DNA of 64,000 bases from an uncultured bacterium (GCA_948684385.1 CAPQCU010000008.1:1-64000), one strand, 5' to 3'; positions 51,119 through 60,265 are shown, counted from the first letter of the stretch. The notes: generated by a model from the letters alone, not told the origin. Numbers and translations: made by a program.

Positions 51119-53275
51119 ATGAAAAATCCAGAAGATGATTACATTAAACCTTTAGAAAAGTATGGTATAGGTAAAGATGATATTAAAAATTGGATTTCAA
51201 AGGGCTTAATAGAGCCAATGGGTTCAAGTTTTCGAGCTTCTATGCTTTCGTTTGATAGAGATGCAATAACAATAAACTATTTAGAAATAGATTCAGACGG
51301 AAAAGTTACTCCCTCTGATGAGGAAGAACCACATGTCTTTCGTCCTTACAACATACCGTTAAAACTTTTGCAAGACTCAAAAAGCCCCTTGTTCATTGTT
51401 ATAGATGTAAAAAATGCAATGGCTCTCGGGAAAGCAGGTTACTATGTGATTTCGATAGAAAACGCAAAAGATTGGAAAACTGCAAAAGAAGTTCTGAACA
51501 ATCGCGGTGAGACTTCTATAAATAGAGAGGTCTTACCTGAAATCAAAAAGACAGTTCTCAAAGGTCGGTGGGTTTATATCTGTGTTCAAAAATCTGAATG
51601 GCAAAATATAAATACGAAAACAGAATGGTTACAGTTTGCAGGTTATCTATCGTTTGAAAGAGGCGCAGATGTAAAACTTGTTGAACTGCCTCAAAATTAT
51701 GATAAGGATGTCGGACAATATTTGCAAGAATACGGCAAAGAGGCTTTTGTAGAACTCTGTAAAAATGCGAAAATCATAGGGCTTGCAGAGATTAAAAACC
51801 ATCTAAGCAAAAATGTAGCTCCGCCACAGTTCCCATATAATGTTCTTCCTGAGAATATGAGAACACCACTTCAAAATCTGGCTAAGAATATGGATGCGTC
51901 AAGCGAGTATCTCTTTACCTTGTCTCTTGGTACAATCAGCATATTGATGTGCGGAAGATTTGCGGTATCTCTTAATCAGAATTGGTTAGAACATCCTAAT
52001 TTATGGTTAGGTTTGATTGGACAACCTTCTCAGAAAAAGAGTCCTGTTTTAAAAATCTTCAAAAAGATTTTAAGTAAATACGAAAAAGTCCTAATCAAAA
52101 AGTGGACAGAAAGTGAGGTAGAATACAAAAAGAATTTAAACAAATACAAAGCTGAGCTTGAAAAATACAAGCAAGATGTCAAGAAAAATCTTGAGGTTGA
52201 GCCACCTGTGGAACCTGTAAGACCGCTAAAACCACACTTAACCGTGCAAGATACAACTGTTGAAGCTTTAGTTATGACTGCTTTAGCAAATCAGGCTTAC
52301 GGATTTGATGTAGGAATTTTTGTTGATGAATTGGCTCATTTCCTTAAAAGTTTAAACATGTATAAGAAAAACGGTAACGATGTAGAGCATTTTTTAAGTG
52401 CATGGAGTGGAACTGAACAAACAATAATCCGCAAAAGTACTAATACGGATGTAACTTTAGAGGTTGCATACAGCATTATTGGCTCAATTCAGCCAAAAGT
52501 ACTCAAAAAGCTATTCTTTTCCGACGGTTATGACATAACAAACGGCTTTGTAGAAAGGTGGTTGTATGTTTTGACAAACTACATTGAGACGGGTAACCTG
52601 CCTGATACAGGCAATTATGACCTTACAGCCTTTAAGGATTGTTGCGAGCAGATATTTAATTTTGTTATTAACAATCCAACAGTAACAAAGATATACACGC
52701 TTGATGAGTCAGCGGATAAACTATTCAAACAGTTTTTTCAAAAGGTTACAAAGGCAAAACAATCGCCTGATAAAACTGATTCGCAAAAAGTTTATCTGCA
52801 AAAACAGACTAATTATGTTGTGAGATTTGCGCTGATTCTGCATATTCTATACGGAGAAATCGATAACCCGAAAATCTCGGGCAGAACAATGCAAAATGCG
52901 ATAAAACTTTGCAAATATTTTATTGATTGCTTTTGTTGGATAACAAACGACTTAAGCGCATTAGACAGGGAAGAAGAAGCAGCTTTGAGTTATATCAAAA
53001 AACACTATGATAAACGCCATATAATTACAGATATGTTAATTGGTGAAGTTCGAAAAATACCATCAAGAACTTTATTATTAAATACAAAAATTTTATATGA
53101 AACTGATATAGAAAACAAATTAGATATAATAAAACAGATGCTTCAATGGGCATACGATTTGTATAATGATATTTTGAGAGACACAGAGGTTAGAGGATTT
53201 CAGCAAGAAGTTAAAGAACTTATTAATACAATTTTTAAAGATAAAACTTTTGGAAAAATAAAATTCAAAAAATAA
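51119..53275 (+). CDS. DUF3987-family replication (primase-helicase-like) protein
   Basis: 718 residues. The middle has LPENMRTPLQNLAKNMDAS and ISILMCGRF, followed by LGLIGQPSQKKSPVLKIFKKI, a Walker A-like GxPSxKKS loop of DUF3987 ATPases, and later FVDELAHFLKSL. A helical insert rich in Lys and Glu (YKKNLNKYKAELEKYKQD) separates the P-loop from the Walker B. These proteins replace DnaB-type helicases on phages, plasmids and satellites. N-terminal 250 residues have no recognised Toprim. It is the largest protein on the element and suggests autonomous or satellite-like replication after excision. Confidence 0.8.
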   Translation: MKNPEDDYIKPLEKYGIGKDDIKNWISKGLIEPMGSSFRASMLSFDRDAITINYLEIDSDGKVTPSDEEEPHVFRPYNIPLKLLQDSKSPLFIVIDVKNAMALGKAGYYVISIENAKDWKTAKEVLNNRGETSINREVLPEIKKTVLKGRWVYICVQKSEWQNINTKTEWLQFAGYLSFERGADVKLVELPQNYDKDVGQYLQEYGKEAFVELCKNAKIIGLAEIKNHLSKNVAPPQFPYNVLPENMRTPLQNLAKNMDASSEYLFTLSLGTISILMCGRFAVSLNQNWLEHPNLWLGLIGQPSQKKSPVLKIFKKILSKYEKVLIKKWTESEVEYKKNLNKYKAELEKYKQDVKKNLEVEPPVEPVRPLKPHLTVQDTTVEALVMTALANQAYGFDVGIFVDELAHFLKSLNMYKKNGNDVEHFLSAWSGTEQTIIRKSTNTDVTLEVAYSIIGSIQPKVLKKLFFSDGYDITNGFVERWLYVLTNYIETGNLPDTGNYDLTAFKDCCEQIFNFVINNPTVTKIYTLDESADKLFKQFFQKVTKAKQSPDKTDSQKVYLQKQTNYVVRFALILHILYGEIDNPKISGRTMQNAIKLCKYFIDCFCWITNDLSALDREEEAALSYIKKHYDKRHIITDMLIGEVRKIPSRTLLLNTKILYETDIENKLDIIKQMLQWAYDLYNDILRDTEVRGFQQEVKELINTIFKDKTFGKIKFKK

Positions 53276-53339
53276 CTTTGCCTATTATTTTTACATTCTG
53301 TATGGTATAATACTAATAAAATCAGCATAAAGAGGTATC

Positions 53340-54176
53340 ATGTTCTTATTTTACATAGATGAATCGGGGGAGATAGCATATAATTCAGGCTCAAAGTATT
53401 TTGTATTCAATGCTTTAGGTATTAATGCTAATGACTGGAAATCTATTAACCACAAGGTCAATGAATTAAAAACATCTATTTTTAAAACAAATGCTGCTCC
53501 TGTTCTAGAAGTTAAATCTAACTGGATAAGGTTTCCAAAAGAGAGAGAAAAGCATGAATACCTTGCAAAATTATCAACAGAAGAATTAGTGCAACTTTCT
53601 TGTGGTCTTATGGATATAATAGTTAATAACAACTGCACTTTAATTTCTACTGTTATTAATAAAGATTCTTTATTAAGACATTACGGGATAAATAAGCCCG
53701 AACCTAATATTTTTGCGATTCAATATCTATTAGAAAGAATATCGCTTTTTATGGCATTTAATCATCCTAGTGAACAAGCGATTGTAATTATGGACAAATG
53801 TTCAGATAGTATAGAAAAAATGTTAAACAGAACACATACTTTGCAGGTTGAAGAAGGTTACTCATGGAAAGGAATTAAAAACATAATTGAAAATATTATG
53901 TTTGTTGATTCTCAATACAACAATTTCATTCAACTTACTGACTTGTGTGCATACAATGTGAACAGAGCTTTTAAAGATGATAATCCTGATTATGCTTTCT
54001 TTAAAATGTTATTACCCAAATTTGCATTTAATCAAAAAACAGGAAGTTTATACAATGCAGGTATAACATATAAATTAAAAGAGTTTTTGGAAAAAGATAA
54101 TCCTAATATGTATAAATTTTTAAATACATATAAAAATGAAAACAGTGTATTGCCGAATGGCAAATACACCGCTTAA
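53340..54176 (+). CDS. DUF3800 protein (RNase H-like fold)
   Basis: 278 residues. FYIDESGE near the start and IQLTDLCAYNVNRAF near residue 200 with an intervening MDKCSDS Asp are the DUF3800 acidic positions. The fold is RNase H-like, and family members are frequent in defence islands and mobile elements, where a nuclease role has been proposed. It has its own promoter-like AT region upstream (TATGGTATAAT near 53303). As a single cargo gene it may act in defence or in element processing; neither is shown here. Confidence 0.8.
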   Translation: MFLFYIDESGEIAYNSGSKYFVFNALGINANDWKSINHKVNELKTSIFKTNAAPVLEVKSNWIRFPKEREKHEYLAKLSTEELVQLSCGLMDIIVNNNCTLISTVINKDSLLRHYGINKPEPNIFAIQYLLERISLFMAFNHPSEQAIVIMDKCSDSIEKMLNRTHTLQVEEGYSWKGIKNIIENIMFVDSQYNNFIQLTDLCAYNVNRAFKDDNPDYAFFKMLLPKFAFNQKTGSLYNAGITYKLKEFLEKDNPNMYKFLNTYKNENSVLPNGKYTA

Positions 54177-54269
54177 TTTTATTATAACATGTTTTTAAAA
54201 TCCTGCAAATAAATATAAAACGAAATTTTTACAAAAATTTATAATTTTTATATAACACGAAAGGTTAAA

Positions 54270-55037
54270 ATGTTAGATATTGTGCTAAGCTCAGCTAAAA
54301 CAACTCAAAATATAAACTGGTGGCAAGTTGCAACGCCATTTATAACCGCAGGCGCAACTTTAGGTGCAGTATATTTTGGTGCTTGGTTGACTGACAAAAG
54401 GAGAGAAAACGAACAGCACAAAAGAAATATTAAGCAAGCAATAGTATTACATACATTAATTGAGTTACAAGTACCTGCATTAATGGATTATCAAGATAAG
54501 GCATTAAAACAAAAGCTTCTAGCAATACATCAAGGAGATTTAACAGAGGCTACCGTAAAACATCCATTTTCTTCTTGGTTATTACCGATTAATATGAAAG
54601 ATTATGATTTTTTAATTGATTCAAGTAAAGGTGCAATGAGTGCATTAAATCAAGTTTTAAAATATGAAGAACAACTTGATAATACAGTTTTAGAATTTGA
54701 TAATTTTACATTAACTGATGAAGAAAAAAGAGCTCCAAATGCTTTAATAATTCACATAGAAAAAGTTAAATGTATAATTGAAACATTGTATGAAACCTGT
54801 GATAGCTTAATTTATTATTCGCTTTTATTACATAGATATTTAACTTATATGCTTTGTGAAATTAACAAAGAACCAATTACTTGTTCTGATGCTCTTATGG
54901 GTATAAACCTCGTTGCAGAAGCAAAAAATGATAAAATAAAATTGGATTGGTTAAGAATGTTGCCTATAGAATGGCATGGGGCAAGAGTTTATCAAGAACC
55001 AAAAAATAAAATTTCAAAGGGACCAAAAAGGGACTAA
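54270..55037 (+). CDS. Membrane-anchored unknown protein at the right end
   Basis: 255 residues. One N-terminal membrane helix (about 18-40, VATPFITAGATLGAVYFGAW) with a following basic TDKRRENEQHKRN, then a helical soluble part of unknown family. The stop codon lies within the AAAAGGGAC repeats, so the C terminus (KGPKRD) is encoded by the arm-type sites. Its gene is the last before the right att site. Paired with the DUF3800 gene 90 bases upstream, it could be the membrane partner of an effector pair, but this is speculation. Confidence 0.6.
   Translation: MLDIVLSSAKTTQNINWWQVATPFITAGATLGAVYFGAWLTDKRRENEQHKRNIKQAIVLHTLIELQVPALMDYQDKALKQKLLAIHQGDLTEATVKHPFSSWLLPINMKDYDFLIDSSKGAMSALNQVLKYEEQLDNTVLEFDNFTLTDEEKRAPNALIIHIEKVKCIIETLYETCDSLIYYSLLLHRYLTYMLCEINKEPITCSDALMGINLVAEAKNDKIKLDWLRMLPIEWHGARVYQEPKNKISKGPKRD
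55016..55034. repeat. Right arm-type repeats (AAAAGGGAC, two copies)
   Basis: AAAGGGACC and AAAAAGGGAC follow one another in the same direction as the left copies, and TAGTCCCT at 55048 is an inverted partner. They overlap the stop codon of the 54270 gene. Confidence 0.65.
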
Positions 55038-55152
55038 TTTTACAAATAGTCCCTAAAAATTATTAAAAACTACCAAAAGAACAGGTGGCTGAAACTAAAC
55101 AAAATTAAACATTACAGCGAAAGACAAAATGGTACAAAAAGCACTAATTTGT

Positions 55153-55177
55153 GTTCGAGTCTCGTCTTCCGCTCCAT
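55153..55177. repeat. attR, 25-bp direct repeat of the tRNA-Gly end
   Basis: Identical to 45559-45583. Followed by AAAAAAGAGTCAC and a matching GTGGCTCTTTTTT terminator hairpin (55181-55205), which belongs to the chromosomal side. The repeat ends the mobile element. Confidence 0.92.
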
Positions 55178-55274
55178 AAAAAAGAGTCACTATGTGGCTC
55201 TTTTTTATTAGGCTTTATTGAGTTTATACGCATATTATTATATACTTTTAAAAAAGTGAAGGAGTGATATCAAG

Positions 55275-55832
55275 ATGTATTATAAAACACATTACAATTC
55301 ACCTATCGGGAATATCACACTTGCTTGCGACAACAAAGAAAACCTTGTCGGGCTCTGGTTTGAAGGGCAGAAATATTTTGGCGGCACGGTTAATGCGGAA
55401 ATGATTGAAAACAATAATCTTGAAATATTTAAGAAGACAAAAAAATGGTTGGATAAATATTTTAAAAATGAAAAACCTGAAATTTCGGAGCTTCCGCTTG
55501 CTCCTATAGGAAATGATTTTAGGCAAAGAGTTTGGCAGATACTTTGTAAAATTCCTTATGGAGAAGTTTATACTTATGGCGAGATTGCAAAAATAATTGC
55601 AAAAGAAAGAGGTAAAGAGAAAATGTCAGCACAGGCAGTTGGCGGAGCTGTCGGACATAATCCGATTTCGATTATTATTCCCTGTCACAGAGTTGTAGGC
55701 TCTAATGGAAGTTTAACAGGATATGCAGGCGGAATAAAAACCAAAATTAAACTTTTAAAACACGAAGGAGTAAATATGGACGGTTTATTTGCTCCAAAAC
55801 TTACCTGCAGGGATAAAGTGTATGATAAATAA
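55275..55832 (+). CDS. ogt: Methylated-DNA--protein-cysteine methyltransferase
   Basis: 185 residues. The active-site motif PCHRVVGSNGSLTGYAGG is complete, with the acceptor Cys near residue 140; the HTH part reads IGNDFRQRVWQILCKIPYGEVYTYGEIA. It removes O6-alkyl groups from guanine by suicide transfer. The C-terminal tail after the usual end (KTKIKLLKHEGVNMDG) is family-typical. The start codon of the PHP gene lies within its last codons. Ribosome site GAAGGAG. Confidence 0.95.
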   Translation: MYYKTHYNSPIGNITLACDNKENLVGLWFEGQKYFGGTVNAEMIENNNLEIFKKTKKWLDKYFKNEKPEISELPLAPIGNDFRQRVWQILCKIPYGEVYTYGEIAKIIAKERGKEKMSAQAVGGAVGHNPISIIIPCHRVVGSNGSLTGYAGGIKTKIKLLKHEGVNMDGLFAPKLTCRDKVYDK

Positions 55833-56682
55833 AATTTCTTCAGTATCATATAAAAATGCTTTAATTCAAGGAATACAGAGGCGTTTTCAGTTTACCCCTA
55901 AGATAGAGGATTTAGACTCTATTCTTACTCCTTTTGAATTAAAAGAGTTATTAAGAAAAATTCCTGCAGATTTTTTCGATGTCGGTGCTGATTTTAAAAA
56001 TGTCAAAACCGGAAACTTTAGAGTTAATTTACATATTCATACAAAAAAATCAGACGGTTCTATGAGTCCAGAAGAATATCTTGAACAATCTGTCCGTTAT
56101 GCGGATGAAATTGCCAGATTAAAGGAAAGAGACTCTTTTCCTTTTTATATTTCAGCAACTACAGACCATAACAATTGTGAAGCTTCTCAGGAAGTTATTG
56201 CAATGATTGCAGATAATCCTAAAAAATATAAAAATTTTAAATTTGCTGCTGGTTGTGAGTTTATGTTTTTAGATGAACAGAGCGGATTTAAGTTTCCGGC
56301 ATTTGAAGCTGTAGGGCTTGGAATTAACCCTTTTTCTCAGGAGTTGTTAAAAAAGATTTCTGCTTTTAACCCGATAAAACTAATAAATAAAATTAAAGAA
56401 TTCGGAGCTATTCTTTCTTATGCTCATCCTGCGCGTTTTGCTCAGGGAAATGGTGTTCATCCGGACTTCATAAAATATCTCAAACGGATTGGAATAAACG
56501 GAATTGAGTCTAATTATCAATATATCGGTATAAAATCTTCTCCGGAGCTTTCGGCACAAATATGCGAGAGTAAAAGAATTGCAGCAGAAAATGATTGGTT
56601 TGAAACAGGCGGTACAGATACCCACGGAAAAAATATTTTCCACCAGAAGGCTCAAAAAATAATTGATAGCGAATTAAGCTGA
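55822..56682 (+). CDS. PHP-domain phosphoesterase
   Basis: 286 residues from ATG 55822 (AGGGA ahead), overlapping ogt. NLHIHTKKSDGSMSPEEYLE near residue 73, ATTDHNN, GCEF and SYAHPARF, then GTDTHGKN near the end are the five metal-binding motifs of PHP proteins, which form a trinuclear site. These act as polymerase-associated or histidinol phosphatases and as nucleases. The N-terminal 65 residues are a helical extension without assignment. Converges with the UDG gene. Confidence 0.8.
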   Translation: MINKISSVSYKNALIQGIQRRFQFTPKIEDLDSILTPFELKELLRKIPADFFDVGADFKNVKTGNFRVNLHIHTKKSDGSMSPEEYLEQSVRYADEIARLKERDSFPFYISATTDHNNCEASQEVIAMIADNPKKYKNFKFAAGCEFMFLDEQSGFKFPAFEAVGLGINPFSQELLKKISAFNPIKLINKIKEFGAILSYAHPARFAQGNGVHPDFIKYLKRIGINGIESNYQYIGIKSSPELSAQICESKRIAAENDWFETGGTDTHGKNIFHQKAQKIIDSELS

Positions 56683-57273
56683 CAATTTATCATATTCACG
56701 TTTGATTTCCTGAATATCTTGCCACATAAGCCATTTCGGACTTCCTTTTTCACGTGAGTCATTTCTTAAAAGATAAGACGGGTGAAAAATCGGCATCATT
56801 TTTGCACCGTAAACATCCACAACAGCAGCTTCAGGGCTGAACCATTTTCCTCTAATGCGGGTAATTCCGCCTGCATTACCTAAAATAGACTGCACAGCAA
56901 CATTTCCGCAAAGAAGAATAAGACGGGGTTTTATTATTTCAATCTGGGCTTTTAAATATTCCCAGCAAGCTTCTTTTTCATCAGGCAGAGGATTTCTGTT
57001 TTCAGGTGGTCTGCATTTAAGAGTGTTACAGATATAAACATCTTTTTCGCGTGAAAGTCCTACTGACGCAAAAATTCTATCGAGAAGCTGCCCTGCTTTC
57101 CCGACAAAAGGTTTACCTTGCTGATCTTCATAAAACCCTGGAGCTTCACCGATTAGCATAAGCTTAGAGTTTGGAATTCCATCTGGAAAAACTATATTTG
57201 TGCGTGTTTGTCCAAGCGGGCATTTCTGACAGTTTAAACATTTTTCGCGGATTTCGTTTAGTTCTTCGTACAT
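56674..57273 (-). CDS. Type-4 (thermostable-like) uracil-DNA glycosylase with 4Fe-4S cluster
   Basis: 199 residues. Cys ligands CLNCQKCPLG (first two), then ICNTLKCRPPENRNP and CGNVAVQ, matching the 4Fe-4S arrangement of family 4 UDG. GEAPGFYEDQQGKPFVG is the catalytic/substrate loop, and HPSYLLRN the late motif. It removes uracil from DNA. Its start overlaps the metW gene end (16 bases). Confidence 0.92.
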   Translation of the reverse strand: MYEELNEIREKCLNCQKCPLGQTRTNIVFPDGIPNSKLMLIGEAPGFYEDQQGKPFVGKAGQLLDRIFASVGLSREKDVYICNTLKCRPPENRNPLPDEKEACWEYLKAQIEIIKPRLILLCGNVAVQSILGNAGGITRIRGKWFSPEAAVVDVYGAKMMPIFHPSYLLRNDSREKGSPKWLMWQDIQEIKREYDKLSA

Positions 57274-57851
57274 AAAAATATTACTTCCTCTGTAAACATG
57301 TTATCAAAAAAATTATGAAATACACTGTTTCTTATTTTTGAATTTGTCATACATATCTTTTTTTCTATCTTAAATTCGTATTCTTTTGCGAAATTATAAA
57401 AATCTTTAATCGTTAAAAGGTGTATGTTTGGCGTGTTGTACCATTCAAATGGAAGTGCTTCGGATTTTGGCATTCTGCCGTGAAATAAAAGGTAGAAGCG
57501 AACTTTCCAATATGCAAAGTTTGGAAAGCTTATCAGAACTTTTTTACCAACTCTAAGCATTTCCTGAATTACGTAATCCGGTTTTTCAGTTGACTGTAGT
57601 GTTTGGTTTAAAACAACATAATCATAAGATTTATCCGGATAACCGTGCAAGCCTTCATCAATATCACCTTGAATAACAGAGAGCCCTTTTTCGAGGCATT
57701 TAACAGTATTGTCTTGATTAATATCTATTCCGGTAACTTTAACTCCTTTTTCCTGCAGCATTTTCATTAAAGTTCCGTCACCGCATCCCACATCAAGAAC
57801 AGACATCTCTGCTTCAATCATTTCTGTAATAATAGAATAGTTTATTCCCAT
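57258..57851 (-). CDS. metW: MetW-type methyltransferase-like protein
   Basis: 197 residues. SAM-binding motif I is VLDVGCGDGTLMKML; EKGLSVIQGDIDEGL, YDYVVLNQTLQ and MLRVGKKVLISFPNFAYW are MetW hallmarks, and WYNTPNIHLLTIKDF is also typical. In several bacteria MetW forms a partnership with MetX, and the genes are adjacent here too (45 bases apart). Its role in homoserine acetylation is by association. Overlaps the UDG gene at its end. Confidence 0.9.
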   Translation of the reverse strand: MGINYSIITEMIEAEMSVLDVGCGDGTLMKMLQEKGVKVTGIDINQDNTVKCLEKGLSVIQGDIDEGLHGYPDKSYDYVVLNQTLQSTEKPDYVIQEMLRVGKKVLISFPNFAYWKVRFYLLFHGRMPKSEALPFEWYNTPNIHLLTIKDFYNFAKEYEFKIEKKICMTNSKIRNSVFHNFFDNMFTEEVIFLCTKN

Positions 57852-57896
57852 TTACTCCCTCCGTAGGACGCCCAATTTGTAGTCTTAAAACTAGTC

Positions 57897-58997
57897 CTAT
57901 ACATTTACCCCCCATAAAAAGCTCCTTATGATTTTTGTCTGAGTTTCGTACTCAAGCAAAAACGCGTCATGACCACAAGGGGATTGGATTTCGCAATAGG
58001 AGACATCTTTTTTGTTACGCATTAAAGCTCCTACCAGTTCTTTTGACTGCTCAGAAGGAAACAGCCAGTCAGAAGAAAATGAAATTACAAGGTATCTTGC
58101 ATCTGTATTTTCAAACGCTTTTTCCAGCGAGCCGTACTTTCTTGCAATATCAAAATAATCAACAGCTTTTGTTATATAAAGATAACTGTTTGCGTCAAAC
58201 CTGTCTACAAAAGTCTGTCCTTGATGAGCAAGATAACTTTCAACTTCAAAATCAATGTCAAAATTAAAATTAGGCGTGTCTTTATCCTGAAATCTTCTTG
58301 CAAATTTTTCATGCATAGCTTCTTCACAAAGATAAGTAATATGCCCTACCATTCTCGCAATAGCTAAACCTTTTTCGGGCTTTTCACCGTGGTAATAGTT
58401 TCCGTTATTAAAGTTAGGGTCGGAAAGTATCGCGTTTCTACCTACAGCGTTAAATGCAATACTTTGTGCAGAAAGCCTTGGAGTTGAAGCAATCACAATT
58501 ACGTGAGAAACCATTTCATTATAAGTCAAAGCCCATTCAAGAGCCTGCATTCCGCCCATTGAACCGCCTGCAACAGTAAGTTTTTTAACTCCCAGAAAGT
58601 CAATAAGCTTTTTTTGAACTTTTACCACATCCTCAATAGTAATTACCGGAAAAGTTAACCCGTACTCTTTTCCTGTTTCAGGATTTATCGACCCCGGACC
58701 GGTTGTTCCTTTACATCCTCCAAGCATGTTTGAGCAGATAACAAAGTATTTATCTGTGTCAAACGCTTTACCTGAACCTACCATGTCGTTCCACCAGCCA
58801 GGTTTTGCATCGCCTTCATGGTATTCGGCAGCATGAGCGTCTCCTGTTAATGCGTGAAGAAGTAAAATCGCATTATCTCCGGCTTCGTTTAGCTCTCCGT
58901 ATGTTTCGTAAGCTACTTCAACTTCTTTAAGCTCTCTGCCGGATTCAAGGTTCAAAGGTTCGTTAATTTTAAAGATTTTGGTTTCAACTATACACAT
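57897..58997 (-). CDS. metX: Homoserine O-acetyltransferase
   Basis: 366 residues. Alpha/beta hydrolase fold: the nucleophile motif is TVAGGSMGGMQALEW with Ser near 146, the acid is in ISFSSDWLFPSEQ and the His in GHDAFLLEY. MLGGCKGTTGP and WNDMVGSGKAFD are MetX loops. It acetylates L-homoserine with acetyl-CoA for methionine synthesis; succinyl-type activity is possible since specificity depends on a few residues I cannot assign. Start overlaps metY by 10 bases. Confidence 0.93.
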   Translation of the reverse strand: MCIVETKIFKINEPLNLESGRELKEVEVAYETYGELNEAGDNAILLLHALTGDAHAAEYHEGDAKPGWWNDMVGSGKAFDTDKYFVICSNMLGGCKGTTGPGSINPETGKEYGLTFPVITIEDVVKVQKKLIDFLGVKKLTVAGGSMGGMQALEWALTYNEMVSHVIVIASTPRLSAQSIAFNAVGRNAILSDPNFNNGNYYHGEKPEKGLAIARMVGHITYLCEEAMHEKFARRFQDKDTPNFNFDIDFEVESYLAHQGQTFVDRFDANSYLYITKAVDYFDIARKYGSLEKAFENTDARYLVISFSSDWLFPSEQSKELVGALMRNKKDVSYCEIQSPCGHDAFLLEYETQTKIIRSFLWGVNV

Positions 58998-60265
58998 TGG
59001 CTTAACTTAATCGCTCTATCTAAATCTTCAATAATATCATCTACATCTTCCAAGCCCACAGAAAAACGCATAAAATCATCAGTAACTCCGCAGGCAATTT
59101 TTTGTTCATCACTAAGCTGCCTGTGAGTAGTCAGATAAGGATAAGTTATTATGCTTCTGGTGTCTCCGATATTTGTTGTATGGATAGGAATGGAAAGTGA
59201 GTTGATAAATTTTTCTCCGGCTTTTGCTCCGCCTTTTAAACCAAAACCAATAATTGAAGAACATCCTTTTGGAGTGTATTTTTGAGCAAGCTCATAATAT
59301 TTACTGCTTTTTAGCCCCGGATAATTAACCCAGCTTATTGCAGGATGCTGTTCAAGCCACTGAGCAATTTTCAGCGCAGACTCGCAGTGCCTTTGCATTC
59401 TAAGTGATAAGGTTTCAAGTCCTGAGATTGTAAGGTAAGAGTTAAAAGGACTCGGGCAAGAACCCATATCGCGTAAAATTTGCGCTCTTGCTTTAACAAT
59501 ATAAGCTGCTTTTCCAAACTCTTTAGTGTAAATAATCCCATGATACGACTCGTCAGGAGTCGTAAGTTCAGGAAATTTTCCTGAAGCTTCCCAGTTGAAA
59601 TTACCTGAGTCAATAACTGCTCCGCCCATAGCGTTACCATGACCTGAAATATATTTAGTTGTAGAATGAACAACAATATCAGCTCCCCATTCAATAGGTT
59701 TGCAAAGATAAGGGCTTGGAATAGTGTTATCAACAATTAAAGGAATATTGTGTTTGTGAGCGACTTTAGCCAGTTTTTCAATATCAATAATATTCAAAGC
59801 AGGGTTTGAAAGAAGTTCGATAAAAATGCATCTGGTTTTTTCTGTAATCTCTCGCTCAAAGTCCTCCGGCTCTTCACCTTTAGCAAACTTAACATTAATT
59901 CCCAATTTTTTGAATGTGGAAGAAAACAGGTTGCAAGTTCCGCCGTAAAGAGTAGAGGCGGCAACAACTTCGTCTCCTGTGTTTGTGATATTTAAAATAG
60001 CAGCAGTTGTTGCCGCCTGACCTGATGAAAAACTTAAAGCTCCGACTCCGCCTTCCAGCTCTGCGAGACGTTTTTCAAGAATATTATTGGTAGGATTTGA
60101 AAGCCTTGTGTAAATATCACCTTCAACTTTTAAATCAAACAAATCAGCCCCGCGCTGGACTTCACCAAAATCAAATGCAGTTGTAGGATAAATAGGAACA
60201 TTTATACACATTTGATGCTCTTTGGGTTCATATCCAGCGTGAAGAAGCTTTGTGTCAAATTTCAT
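58988..60265 (-). CDS. metY: O-acetylhomoserine aminocarboxypropyltransferase (sulfhydrylase)
   Basis: 425 residues, PLP fold type I of the Cys/Met metabolism family. The Schiff-base Lys is in HSTTKYISGHGNAMGG near residue 204; YTRLSNPTNNILEKRLAELEGG and SSGQAATTAAILNI form the PLP phosphate site; the family C-terminal RFSVGLEDVDDIIEDL is clear. It replaces the acetyl group of O-acetylhomoserine by sulfide to form homocysteine. Sits in metY-metX-metW, which together give direct sulfhydrylation. Starts directly after the acyl-CoA synthetase stop. Confidence 0.94.
   Translation of the reverse strand: MKFDTKLLHAGYEPKEHQMCINVPIYPTTAFDFGEVQRGADLFDLKVEGDIYTRLSNPTNNILEKRLAELEGGVGALSFSSGQAATTAAILNITNTGDEVVAASTLYGGTCNLFSSTFKKLGINVKFAKGEEPEDFEREITEKTRCIFIELLSNPALNIIDIEKLAKVAHKHNIPLIVDNTIPSPYLCKPIEWGADIVVHSTTKYISGHGNAMGGAVIDSGNFNWEASGKFPELTTPDESYHGIIYTKEFGKAAYIVKARAQILRDMGSCPSPFNSYLTISGLETLSLRMQRHCESALKIAQWLEQHPAISWVNYPGLKSSKYYELAQKYTPKGCSSIIGFGLKGGAKAGEKFINSLSIPIHTTNIGDTRSIITYPYLTTHRQLSDEQKIACGVTDDFMRFSVGLEDVDDIIEDLDRAIKLSQCV

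Larger units (their letters stand above)
45559..55177. mobile_element. Integrative element in tRNA-Gly, no recognisable integrase
   Basis: Bounded by perfect 25-bp direct repeats, one of them the tRNA-Gly 3' end. Inside both ends lie AAAAGGGAC-type tandem repeats (45653-45683 and 55016-55034) and a second pair of similar sequences (TAAGCAAAATTCAATATTACA near 45727 and TAAACAAAATTAAACATTACA near 55096), like arm-type sites of tyrosine recombinases. Content: excisionase-like HTH, DUF3987, DnaB-core-like protein, three Xre-type proteins, LuxR-type HTH, two TRL-like secreted proteins, DUF3800, unknowns. The larger open frames all have other assignments, so the integrase is lost, split beyond recognition, or supplied in trans, as in a satellite. 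Confidence 0.85.

Noticed and set aside
51070..51138. 22-codon frame overlapping the end of the excisionase-like gene
   Set aside because: It overlaps two well-supported genes, has no ribosome site of its own and no known similarity.
45583..55152. A tyrosine or serine integrase in the element
   Set aside because: I looked in all larger frames of both strands for the R-H-R-Y or Ser-recombinase motifs and found none; the DnaB-like and HTH genes do not carry them.
55145..55180. A second tRNA-Gly gene at the right end of the element
   Set aside because: Only the last 25 bases of the tRNA are present, without acceptor 5' strand, D-arm or anticodon; it is the att repeat.
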